From NCBI GenBank assembly GCA_938021685.1, contig CALIFM010000223.1, forward strand, positions 1-12,235: DNA of 12,235 nt, given 5' to 3'. Below the pieces are notes generated by a model, which searched no databases, was not told the DNA's origin, and saw nothing but the letters and a program-made list of their open reading frames with translations. The stretch is from an uncultured Gammaproteobacteria bacterium (lineage in GTDB: Bacteria; Pseudomonadota; Gammaproteobacteria; Arenicellales; Poriferihabitantaceae). Numbering within the stretch: the stretch's first letter is position 1; the number at the start of each line of letters is the position of its first letter. Shown in pieces: positions 5,696 to 12,235 of this stretch. The translations under genes and the position numbers were made by a program.

Positions 5696-6175
5696 CTATA
5701 TACCAGGAAGAATCACATCACCAACACTAGTGACAAATGTAAGAGTTGTGGTTGAACCCAAGCAAGGGTACTCCACCTCAAACTCTAACCTATTCCCAGG
5801 AGTGAGCACATAAGGAAAGGCATTAGGTGTTACCGACGTTAGGCCATCATCGATCGTTATCCCTTCTAGTACAACTGTTTCATTAAGAGCGGGGTTCACA
5901 AGCTGGACTGTAGCAAACTGAGAAACTGGAATCGGCCGAATTGGGCAGGTGCTCGTCATAATCAACCTAGGAGAAAGGTTCGCCAGTACCACATCCGGCG
6001 AAATGGTCGTGGTCGTGGTCGTGGTGGTGACACCACTAGCTTTTGCATGTGCCGGCAAAGTCACCGCAGTTACAACAGGCATTGACCAAACAGCGCCTTC
6101 AAGTACTTGACGTCGACCTTTGTTTACAAAGCTATTGGGCGACTCCAAGCCTTGCTGTATTTTTCTATTTTTCAT
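5696..6175 (-). CDS. Small Tat-exported protein with poly-threonine linker, unknown function
   Basis: From the ATG at 6175 the product is 159 aa; a TTG at 6205 is the alternative start. Residues 20-46 form a twin-arginine signal: GRRQVLEG, the hydrophobic stretch VWSMPVVTAVTLP, and cleavage after AHA (A44). The mature protein opens with eight consecutive Thr (50-57), then an approximately 100-residue domain that looks beta-rich, with two Cys (in STCPIRP and YPCLGS) suited to a disulfide after export. Tat export implies folding, possibly cofactor loading, before crossing the membrane, but there is no cofactor motif and I do not recognise the family. It is divergent from tmm with its own candidate promoter and ends at a hairpin, so it is a single-gene unit. 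Its composition is AT-richer than that of tmm. Confidence 0.65.
   Translation of the reverse strand: MKNRKIQQGLESPNSFVNKGRRQVLEGAVWSMPVVTAVTLPAHAKASGVTTTTTTTTISPDVVLANLSPRLIMTSTCPIRPIPVSQFATVQLVNPALNETVVLEGITIDDGLTSVTPNAFPYVLTPGNRLEFEVEYPCLGSTTTLTFVTSVGDVILPGI
6005..6028. repeat. Hexanucleotide/threonine-codon repeat inside the Tat-protein gene
   Basis: GGTCGT is repeated three times (6005-6022) and followed by GGTGGT, encoding the eight Thr codons on the minus strand (alternating ACG and ACC). Gain or loss of units would change the linker length without shifting the frame. Confidence 0.8.
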
Positions 6176-6223
6176 AAAATATTTTCTTAAGCGGTTACCC
6201 AACAATTATATAACAACTAATAT

Positions 6224-6251
6224 TTTATAACAGCTAATACTAGGAGCTCAA
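6224..6251 (-). promoter_or_regulatory. Candidate promoter of the Tat-exported protein gene
   Basis: On the minus strand TTGAGC (plus 6251-6246) and TATAAA (plus 6229-6224) are 16 bases apart, and a TG one base before the -10 gives an extended -10 element. The start would be near 6217, about 42 bases before the ATG. Confidence 0.45.
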
Positions 6252-6336
6252 CATAAAAGATATTCATCTTGCTAGTACTTCATCATGCCTTATAGTTTGC
6301 TCTAAAAACTGATCTGCCTTGGTTCACCTTTCGCAT

Positions 6337-6365
6337 TTGATTCAGGGCTTTTTTACGCTTATTAT
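6337..6365 (+). promoter_or_regulatory. tmm: Candidate sigma70 promoter of tmm
   Basis: TTGATT (6337-6342) and TATTAT (6360-6365) are separated by 17 bases and lie about 37 bp before the tmm start codon, giving a leader of about 30 bases that contains the ribosome binding site. No obvious operator palindrome overlaps it. Confidence 0.55.
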
Positions 6366-6401
6366 GTCGGCAAACTTAATACTAAACCAGAGGAGACATT
6401 G

Positions 6402-7742
6402 ATGAGCAAACGTGTTGCGATTATTGGCGCTGGCCCCAGTGGCTTGGCGCAATTAAGGGCCTTTCAATCAGCAAAACAAAAAGGAGCCGAAATTCCTGAA
6501 GTTGTCTGTTTTGAAAAACAATCTAATTGGGGTGGCCTATGGAATTACACTTGGCGCACCGGCCTTGATGAATACGGCGAGCCTGTTCACGGCAGTATGT
6601 ACCGCTATTTATGGTCAAACGGCCCTAAAGAAGGCCTAGAGTTTGCTGATTATTCCTTTGAAGAACACTTTGGCCGTCCAATCGCTTCCTACCCCCCGCG
6701 CTCGGTGCTGTTTGACTATATTGAAGGTCGGGTTAAAAAAGCTGGCGTGCGCGACATGATTCGCTTTAACTCCCCGGTACGCCACGTTAATTATGACGAA
6801 AGCGCTGGCCTATTCAATGTCACTGTGCAAGACCATCAAAAAGATCAAGAATATACCGAGCAATTTGACCACGTGATCGTGGCCAATGGGCATTTTTCTA
6901 CACCTAACGTCCCCCATTTTGAAGGCTTTGATAGCTTCAACGGCCGCGTGCTGCATGCGCACGATTTTCGCGATGCAATGGAGTTCAAGGATAAAGACAT
7001 TCTTATCATCGGCACTTCGTACTCAGCTGAAGACATTGGTTCGCAATGTTGGAAATACGGCGCCAAAACTATCACTGTGTCACATCGCACCGGCCCGATG
7101 GGCTATGACTGGCCGGACAACTGGCAAGAAGTACCGCTGCTGACCAAAGTAGAGAACAACACCGCCACTTTCAAAGACGGCACCACTAAAGATGTGGATG
7201 CGATCATCTTATGCACCGGTTACCTGCATCACTTTCCTTTTATGGAAGAAAGCCTCAAACTCAAAACTGATAACCGTTTATATCCTGTTGATTTGTACAA
7301 CGGCGTAGTATGGCAACACAATCCAAATCTGTTCTATCTCGGCATGCAAGACCAGTGGTACACCTTTAATATGTTTGATGCCCAAGCTTGGTATGCCCGC
7401 GATATCATCATGGGACGCCTCGATGTGCCTTCACAAAAAGAAATGCGGGCCGATATCGACAAATGGCGCGAACAGGAAGACAGCATTCCCGACGATTATG
7501 CTTCAATTAAATACCAAGGTGACTACACTTTGCATTTGATGGCGATGACCGACTACCCTGAGTTTAACGTCGAAGCTTCCAACGAAGCGTTTTATCAGTG
7601 GAAGAAACACAAAAAGAAGAACATCATGACTTTCCGCGACAACGGCTATAAGTCAGCTCTTACTGGCACAATGGCGCCGAATCACCACACCCCATGGAAG
7701 AATGCGCTTGATGACTCACTAGAGTCTTATCTAAAAACCTGA
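6402..7742 (+). CDS. tmm: Trimethylamine monooxygenase (flavin-containing monooxygenase)
   Basis: Tmm uses FAD, NADPH and O2 to oxidise trimethylamine to trimethylamine N-oxide, the first step of aerobic TMA breakdown; enzymes of this family also S-oxidise dimethylsulfide. The 446-aa protein has the FAD motif IIGAGPSG (7-14), the FMO signature FxGxxxHxxxF as FNGRVLHAHDF (179-189), and the NADPH site IIGTSYSAEDIG (202-213) with Tyr207. YLWSNGPKE carries the conserved Asn73, and GTMAPNHHTPW lies near the C-terminus. Length and long identical stretches match the Methylophaga-type bacterial FMO as I remember it. The ATG at 6402 is chosen over the in-frame TTG at 6399 because AGGAG (6391-6395) is then six bases away. 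It is convergent with gmaS, whose product acts three steps later in the pathway. No TMA transporter or TMAO demethylase gene is adjacent in this window. Confidence 0.95.
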   Translation: MSKRVAIIGAGPSGLAQLRAFQSAKQKGAEIPEVVCFEKQSNWGGLWNYTWRTGLDEYGEPVHGSMYRYLWSNGPKEGLEFADYSFEEHFGRPIASYPPRSVLFDYIEGRVKKAGVRDMIRFNSPVRHVNYDESAGLFNVTVQDHQKDQEYTEQFDHVIVANGHFSTPNVPHFEGFDSFNGRVLHAHDFRDAMEFKDKDILIIGTSYSAEDIGSQCWKYGAKTITVSHRTGPMGYDWPDNWQEVPLLTKVENNTATFKDGTTKDVDAIILCTGYLHHFPFMEESLKLKTDNRLYPVDLYNGVVWQHNPNLFYLGMQDQWYTFNMFDAQAWYARDIIMGRLDVPSQKEMRADIDKWREQEDSIPDDYASIKYQGDYTLHLMAMTDYPEFNVEASNEAFYQWKKHKKKNIMTFRDNGYKSALTGTMAPNHHTPWKNALDDSLESYLKT

Positions 7743-7753
7743 TCAGTTTCTAG

Positions 7754-7800
7754 CGCCCATAAAAAAGCCGAGCCATTGCCGCTCGGCTTTTTTATGGGCG
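7754..7800. terminator. Bidirectional rho-independent terminator between tmm and gmaS
   Basis: A perfect 20-bp stem (7754-7773 with 7781-7800) and a 7-base loop contains a GC-rich core (GCCGAGC/GCTCGGC) flanked by six A on one side and six T on the other. It therefore gives a hairpin plus U-run on both strands and ends both converging units. Confidence 0.92.
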
Positions 7801-7822
7801 TACATCAAATCATTTATTAAAG

Positions 7823-9130
7823 CTATACATCCAAGGTGTTCTCGCGCTCCCACTGGGTAAAATGCGCACAAAAGGCATTCCATTCTTGCATGCGCATTTT
7901 CACATAGGCACCAGAAAACTCCTTACCTAAAGCCTGCTGCAAGCCTTTGTCTTTTTCAAAGGTACGAATCGCGTCCAGCAAATTCAGCGGCAAGCGCGGT
8001 GCGCCCTTTATCTTATGGCCATCTTGATACATATCAATGTCGTAACGCTTGCCGGGATCAAGCTCATTGCGCATGCCGTCAAGGCCCGCTGCTAAAATAA
8101 CCGCTTGCAACAAGTATGGATTGGCCGCACCGTCAGCAAGGCGCAACTCAAAACGCCCGGGCGCCGGCACACGCACCATGTGAGTGCGATTATTGCCCGT
8201 CCAGGTCACCGTATTCGGCGCCCATGTGGCACCTGAAATGGTGCGCGGTGCATTGATTCGTTTATAGGAATTGACCGTAGGATTAGTAATCGCCGCTAGC
8301 GCTGATGCATGCTTCATAATACCGCCTAAAAAGTGGCGGCCTTTGTCAGCCAAACCAAGCTCTTTGCGATCATCGGCGAATAGATTGTTTTTGCCATCCA
8401 TATCCCACACCGAGATATGCGCATGGCAACCGTTTCCTGTCAGGCCCTCGATCGGCTTGGGCATAAAAGTCGCGCGCAAGCCATGCTGCTCCGCCACTGA
8501 TTTAGTCATAAATTTAAAAAACGAGTGTTTATCTGCCGTCGCTAACACGTCGTCGTACTCCCAGTTCATTTCAAACTGACCATTGGCATCCTCATGGTCG
8601 TTTTGGTAAGGATTCCAGCCCAGTTCCAGCATATGATCACAAATCTGCGTAATCACGTCATAACGGCGCATCACTGCTTGTTGGTCGTAACAAGGCTTTT
8701 CAGCGGTATCGAAATGGTCGGCAATTTGATCTCCTTCGGGAGTCAACAAAAAGAATTCTGCCTCCACACCCGTCTTGACCCGCAGCCCCATGTCCGCCGC
8801 TTCACCAATGAGCTTATTCAAGACATTGCGCGGTGCTTGCGCCACCAGCTCGTCGTCCATCACGCAGTTGCCCGCTAGCCATGCTACCTCGGGCTTCCAC
8901 GGTAATTGAATCACTGAATTGGGATCAGGCACTGCCAGCATGTCAGGGTGTGCAGGAGTTAGATCTAGCCACGTTGCAAATCCAGCAAAGCCTGCGCCTT
9001 CGGTTTGCATCTCGCCAATCGCTTGTGCCGGCACCAATTTGGCCCGCTGCCCACCAAATAAATCGGTGAACGTCACCATAAAATATTTAATGCCTTTCTC
9101 TTTGGCAAATTTTGCTAAATCCAATGTCAT
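7823..9130 (-). CDS. gmaS: Gamma-glutamylmethylamide synthetase (type III glutamine synthetase family)
   Basis: GmaS joins methylamine to the gamma-carboxyl of glutamate with ATP, the entry reaction of the N-methylglutamate pathway, in the cytoplasm. The 435-aa length is typical. Visible are the Glu pair in GVEAEFF (E123, E125), NDHEDANGQFEMNW (E180, E187), the HxH loop GNGCHAHISVW (H236, H238), PTVNSYKRI, TWAPNTVTW (Trp303 where GlnA has its flap Glu), NNRTHMVRV (R315, R320), GRFELR (E328, R330) and NPYL. The first 20 residues (KFAKEKGIKYFMVTF) also fit GmaS. It is last in the leftward operon, 78 bp after mgsC, with a GGGGGAG ribosome binding site 4-5 bases before the ATG, and is followed by the shared terminator. 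A plain GlnT-like glutamine synthetase is the alternative, but the mgsABC and tmm neighbours argue against it. Confidence 0.92.
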   Translation of the reverse strand: MTLDLAKFAKEKGIKYFMVTFTDLFGGQRAKLVPAQAIGEMQTEGAGFAGFATWLDLTPAHPDMLAVPDPNSVIQLPWKPEVAWLAGNCVMDDELVAQAPRNVLNKLIGEAADMGLRVKTGVEAEFFLLTPEGDQIADHFDTAEKPCYDQQAVMRRYDVITQICDHMLELGWNPYQNDHEDANGQFEMNWEYDDVLATADKHSFFKFMTKSVAEQHGLRATFMPKPIEGLTGNGCHAHISVWDMDGKNNLFADDRKELGLADKGRHFLGGIMKHASALAAITNPTVNSYKRINAPRTISGATWAPNTVTWTGNNRTHMVRVPAPGRFELRLADGAANPYLLQAVILAAGLDGMRNELDPGKRYDIDMYQDGHKIKGAPRLPLNLLDAIRTFEKDKGLQQALGKEFSGAYVKMRMQEWNAFCAHFTQWERENTLDV

Positions 9131-9208
9131 GTTCTCCCCCTTGGTTTTGATTCAATTTTGGCCATGTTGTTTTTATAGTTGGCCTAAGTTACTAGTTTTA
9201 AGTTTACT

Positions 9209-10540
9209 TTAATAATTATCTTTGCCCGGCACCCAGCTGGTACCCGCAAGCGGCACACCTGACATTGCTGCGGCCTCTACCGTCAACGCGCACAGGTCTT
9301 CTGGTTCTAAGTTTAGCACGTGGCTTTTACCGCAAGCGCGTGCCATGGTTTGCACTTCCAATGCCATCACTTTCAAATAGTTTGATAAGCGTCGCCCGCC
9401 CACAATGGGGTCAAAGCGCTGCATTAATGCTTCGTCTTGGGTGGTAATGCCTGCTGGGTCACGCCCCTCGTGCCAGTCGTCATAAGCACCTGCCGTGGTA
9501 CCTAGGTCATTGTATTCTTCTTCCCAAATCGGGTCGTTATCACCAATCGCAATCAAAGCCGCCGTGCCGATCGACACTGCATCGGCTCCCAGCGCCAAAG
9601 CCTTCGCCACGTCCGCTCCATTACGAACACCACCCGATACCACCAACTGTACTTCGCGGTGCATGTCTAAATCTTGTAGCGCTTGCACCGCAGGGCGAAT
9701 ACAGGCCAAGGTAGGCTGGCCCACGTGTTCGATAAACACTTCTTGCGTGGCTGCGGTACCGCCTTGCATACCGTCTAATACCACCACGTCTGCCCCCGCC
9801 TTAATGGCTAGGGCTGTGTCGTAATATGGCCGTGCACCACCGACCTTCACGTAAATTGGAATCTGCCAGCCAGTGATCTCTCGCAGCTCTAAAATCTTGA
9901 TCGCCAAATCATCCGGCCCGGTCCAATCGGGATGACGGCAAGCCGAGCGCTGGTCAATACCCTTAGGCAAGTTACGCATCTGCGCCACCCGATCGGATAT
10001 TTTCTGCCCCAGCAGCATACCACCGCCTCCGGGCTTGGCACCTTGTCCCACCACCACCTCAATCGCATCGGCACGACGCAAGTCATCGGGGTTCATGCCA
10101 TAACGTGACGGCAAATACTGGTACACCAATTTTTCAGAATGGCCGCGTTCTTCTTCAGTCATGCCACCATCACCCGTGGTCGTCGAAGTACCTGCTGCAG
10201 TCGCGCCGCGCCCCAAGGCTTCTTTGGCAGCACCGGATAAGGAGCCGAAGCTCATTCCCGCAATAGTAATAGGGATATCTAATTCAATCGGTCTTTTAGC
10301 GTAACGCGTGCCTAGCACCACTTTGGTTTCGCATTTTTCGCGATAGCCTTCCAGTGGATAACGCGATACAGATGCACCCAAGAAAACAAGATCATCAAAA
10401 TGTGGGATGCGCCGCTTACTACCGCCTCCACGAATATCATAAATGCCAGTGGCCGCTGCACGCCGAATTTCCGAGTTAGTGTAATCGTCAAAGGTCCACG
10501 GTTTGCGCGGCACGGTGTTGGGCTTTTTAGTGTCTGTCAT
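9209..10540 (-). CDS. mgsC: N-methylglutamate synthase, FMN-binding glutamate-synthase-like subunit
   Basis: MgsC (GlxD-like) is the synthase subunit of N-methylglutamate synthase, acting with MgsA and MgsB. The 443-aa protein matches the FMN/synthase domain of glutamate synthase. Visible are ITIAGMSFGSLS (91-102), GQGAKPGGGGML (166-177), VKVGGARPYYDTALAIKAGAD (first residues 231-), DGMQGGTAATQ (256-266), and the phosphate-binding segment VSGGVRNGADVAKALALGAD beginning near 301, then IGTAALIAIG. The Cys-rich stretch that in GltB follows this point and holds the 3Fe-4S cluster is replaced by DNDPIWEEEYNDLGTTAGAY, without Cys, before DPAGITTQD. The ATG has GAGGAAG about 5-7 bases upstream, overlapping the mgsB stop; the gap to mgsB is 11 bp, showing tight coupling. 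A glutamate-synthase-like role on another gamma-glutamyl amide is the alternative. Confidence 0.9.
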   Translation of the reverse strand: MTDTKKPNTVPRKPWTFDDYTNSEIRRAAATGIYDIRGGGSKRRIPHFDDLVFLGASVSRYPLEGYREKCETKVVLGTRYAKRPIELDIPITIAGMSFGSLSGAAKEALGRGATAAGTSTTTGDGGMTEEERGHSEKLVYQYLPSRYGMNPDDLRRADAIEVVVGQGAKPGGGGMLLGQKISDRVAQMRNLPKGIDQRSACRHPDWTGPDDLAIKILELREITGWQIPIYVKVGGARPYYDTALAIKAGADVVVLDGMQGGTAATQEVFIEHVGQPTLACIRPAVQALQDLDMHREVQLVVSGGVRNGADVAKALALGADAVSIGTAALIAIGDNDPIWEEEYNDLGTTAGAYDDWHEGRDPAGITTQDEALMQRFDPIVGGRRLSNYLKVMALEVQTMARACGKSHVLNLEPEDLCALTVEAAAMSGVPLAGTSWVPGKDNY

Positions 10541-10551
10541 GTCGGCTTCCT

Positions 10552-11235
10552 CTAGTACGCGCTGGCGTTGTCAATATTAAAGTTATACAGCTTACGTGCC
10601 GAGCCATAGCGTTTAAATTCTTCTGGCTTAGCATCGCTGCCGCTGCGCGTTAGTAAATCCGTTAGAGTAACGATATGCTCATCACGCATTTCCTTTTCAA
10701 TGCAATCAGCACCCAAGCTTTTCACTTCACCGCGCACAAACAAACCTGCTTCGTATAATGAATCACCCAGCGCATCACCGGCATCACCCAGCACCACCAA
10801 ATTACCTGATTGCGCCATAAAAGCCGACATGTGTCCGATGTTGCCCTGCACAACAATATCGATGCCCTTCATTGAAATACCGCAACGTGATGAAGCGTTG
10901 CCTTTAATCACCAACAAGCCGCCATGAGCCGTAGCACCGGCGTACTGACTAGCATCGCCTTCAACAATCACTGTGCCGGACATCATATTCTCGGCTACAC
11001 CTGGGCCTACTGAACCATATACATGCACGGTGGCTTCTTGGTTCATACCTGCGCAGTAATAACCGGTTGAGCCCTGCACTGCCACCTCAATCGGATACAT
11101 TAAACCCACCGCTAAGGCATGACTACCCTTAGGGTTCGTCACTTGCCATTGGCCGCTTTTGCTTTGCTGCAAGCTGGCATTTAAATTACGCAAATCAGTT
11201 TGCGCTAAGTCAATCGTTTTCATCGCTGCGCTCAT
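10552..11235 (-). CDS. mgsB: N-methylglutamate synthase, GXGXG-domain subunit
   Basis: A 227-aa stand-alone version of the C-terminal GXGXG domain of glutamate synthase, a right-handed beta-helix that links the amidotransferase and synthase parts. The repeated pattern is visible from about 70 to 170: YGSVGPGVAENM, EGDASQYAGATAHGG, KGNASSRCGISMKG, QGNIGHMSAFMAQSG, LGDAGDALGDSLYEAG. The frame is open 15 codons further up inside mgsA, but the ATG at 11235 has GGAAG eight bases upstream and leaves only two bases after the mgsA stop; the ATG at 11223 has no ribosome binding site. The spacing to mgsA and mgsC indicates translational coupling in one transcript, as expected for subunits of one complex. 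It is not catalytic on its own as far as the family is known. Confidence 0.9.
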   Translation of the reverse strand: MSAAMKTIDLAQTDLRNLNASLQQSKSGQWQVTNPKGSHALAVGLMYPIEVAVQGSTGYYCAGMNQEATVHVYGSVGPGVAENMMSGTVIVEGDASQYAGATAHGGLLVIKGNASSRCGISMKGIDIVVQGNIGHMSAFMAQSGNLVVLGDAGDALGDSLYEAGLFVRGEVKSLGADCIEKEMRDEHIVTLTDLLTRSGSDAKPEEFKRYGSARKLYNFNIDNASAY

Positions 11236-11237
11236 GG

Positions 11238-12134
11238 TTAATGCTTCCAAAAATATACCGTACCAGGTTCCGGCTCCCACACCTGGGCGGTATCAATACC
11301 GGGTAGTCCTACCAAAGCACGAAACTCCGAACCAAAAGCAACATATTGTTCGGTTTCAGCCATCACTGCGGGCTTGCAGGCAATCGGATCACGCAGCACA
11401 CCAAAGCCATCTTTAGTACCCACCACAAAAGTATAAAAGCCATCTAAGTCCTCGATACCTGCTTCCAACGCCTCGCCCAAATCATCGCCCTGCTGCATTT
11501 TATGGCTTAAATAGGCTGCTGCCACCTCAGTGTCGTTTTCGGTTTCAAAATCTAGCCCTGCGCGCACCAATTTGCGCCGCAAGCTGTTGTGGTTAGACAA
11601 AGAGCCGTTATGCACCAAACATTGGTCTGCCCCCGTAGAAAATGGATGTGCGCCTAATGTCGTCACAGCCGACTCTGTTGCCATACGCGTATGGCCGATG
11701 CCGTGGGTGCCACTCATCTTATCAATGGCAAAGCGCTGCGCCACCTCGCCGGGCAGACCCACTTCTTTATAAATTTCAATGGTATCGCCGCTGCTCATCA
11801 CTCGCACGCTTGGTCGCAGCCGTGCTAGAGCCGCACGCGCCGCTTCGCTTTGTGTTACATCAATACTCAGCACCGCGTGAGTGTCTTTAGTATGTAAACT
11901 TACTTTATCGTCAATGGCTTTGCTTAAGTCTGCTTGCAGCTTGGCAAAATCTTGTTCGGGTTTATCTGACTGTACCGTCAGCTTCACCTGCTTGCCCGCT
12001 TGATCTGAATAGATAGCAATACCTGCGCTATCTGGCCCACGGTCGGTCATCGTCACCAACATATCGGACAGCAGACTACCCAATTTTGGCTGCAAGGCCG
12101 AATCTTTTAAAAACAAACCAACAATTCCGCACAT
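11238..12134 (-). CDS. mgsA: N-methylglutamate synthase, class II amidotransferase subunit
   Basis: MgsA is the glutaminase-like Ntn-hydrolase subunit of N-methylglutamate synthase. In the proposed reaction it handles gamma-glutamylmethylamide and releases methylamine for transfer by MgsC. The 298-aa protein starts MCGIVGLFLKD, so Cys2 is the nucleophile once Met1 is removed. Other active-site elements are DRGPDSAG (31-38), GIGHTRMAT (R150), LVHNGSLSNH (N176, G177) and ENDTEVAAAY (D201). An insertion of about 80 residues (45-125) that pure glutaminase domains lack is present. The start has AGGA eight bases upstream. It is first in the visible operon, with a candidate promoter at 12168-12196, though genes upstream of the window edge could also be co-transcribed. 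Its N-terminus is related to, but clearly different from, the amidotransferase at 1-110. Confidence 0.9.
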   Translation of the reverse strand: MCGIVGLFLKDSALQPKLGSLLSDMLVTMTDRGPDSAGIAIYSDQAGKQVKLTVQSDKPEQDFAKLQADLSKAIDDKVSLHTKDTHAVLSIDVTQSEAARAALARLRPSVRVMSSGDTIEIYKEVGLPGEVAQRFAIDKMSGTHGIGHTRMATESAVTTLGAHPFSTGADQCLVHNGSLSNHNSLRRKLVRAGLDFETENDTEVAAAYLSHKMQQGDDLGEALEAGIEDLDGFYTFVVGTKDGFGVLRDPIACKPAVMAETEQYVAFGSEFRALVGLPGIDTAQVWEPEPGTVYFWKH

Positions 12135-12167
12135 AAGGCGCTTCCTATTTCATTATTGACGGCAAGG

Positions 12168-12196
12168 AACGTATCACTTCTGATAAGTGCGTTCAA
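12168..12196 (-). promoter_or_regulatory. Candidate promoter of the mgsABC-gmaS operon with overlapping palindrome
   Basis: On the minus strand TTGAAC (plus 12196-12191) and TACGTT (plus 12173-12168) are 17 bases apart, and TGA before the -10 makes an extended -10. TATCA-CTTC-TGATA (12172-12185) and CACTT-CTGAT-AAGTG (12175-12189) are overlapping inverted repeats inside the spacer, well placed for a regulator. The -10 match is poor, so this is tentative. Confidence 0.35.
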
Positions 12197-12235
12197 CACA
12201 CAAGACATGATTTAAACCAGCGGCCTTATGCTGTG

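Noticed and set aside
6845..7143. Open frames on both strands inside tmm
   Set aside because: They are out of frame with, or antisense to, the conserved FMO signature and NADPH motif, so they are by-products of the tmm codons.
8271..9824. Several open frames on the plus strand opposite gmaS and mgsC
   Set aside because: They are shadows of strongly conserved genes with no independent support.
11236..11280. 15-codon N-terminal extension of mgsB inside mgsA
   Set aside because: No ribosome binding site suits the upstream start, whereas the ATG at 11235 has GGAAG eight bases before it and directly follows the mgsA stop.

Overview
The window looks like a piece of the chromosome of a marine, methylated-amine-using proteobacterium, most likely a gammaproteobacterium. 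That placement is an inference from close recall-level similarity of the trimethylamine monooxygenase to the Methylophaga-type enzyme, from the gene set, and from moderate GC content. No rRNA, tRNA or CRISPR array was seen.

Right half (about 6200-12235): a recognisable methylamine module. A leftward operon reads mgsA-mgsB-mgsC-gmaS (12134 down to 7823). GmaS should ligate methylamine to glutamate, giving gamma-glutamylmethylamide. The three-part N-methylglutamate synthase MgsABC (class II amidotransferase, GXGXG subunit, FMN glutamate-synthase-like subunit) should convert that to N-methylglutamate. Facing it is tmm (6402-7742), a flavin monooxygenase that oxidises trimethylamine to its N-oxide. 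The two units converge on a perfect 20-bp-stem bidirectional terminator. Genes for TMAO demethylase, dimethylamine monooxygenase and N-methylglutamate dehydrogenase (mgdABCD) are not in the window.

Left part (1-4124): a second, parallel locus. On the minus strand run a sarcosine-oxidase-beta-like FAD oxidoreductase, a second glutamine-synthetase-family ligase of 497 aa with altered active-site residues, and the first 36 codons of another class II glutamine amidotransferase running off the left edge. A divergent GntR/FCD regulator (3432-4124) shares a 228-bp control region rich in TGGT repeats and palindromes. This resembles a gamma-glutamylation/oxidation route for some amine whose identity the sequence does not reveal, and it is the most interesting part of the window.

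Middle (about 4125-6200): an AT-richer accessory patch. It holds a possible decayed ORF, an unrecognised lipoprotein with a very good sigma70-type promoter, an IS3-family remnant (orfA plus the first codons of orfB), and a small Tat-exported protein with a poly-threonine linker. The two amine loci lie on either side of this patch.
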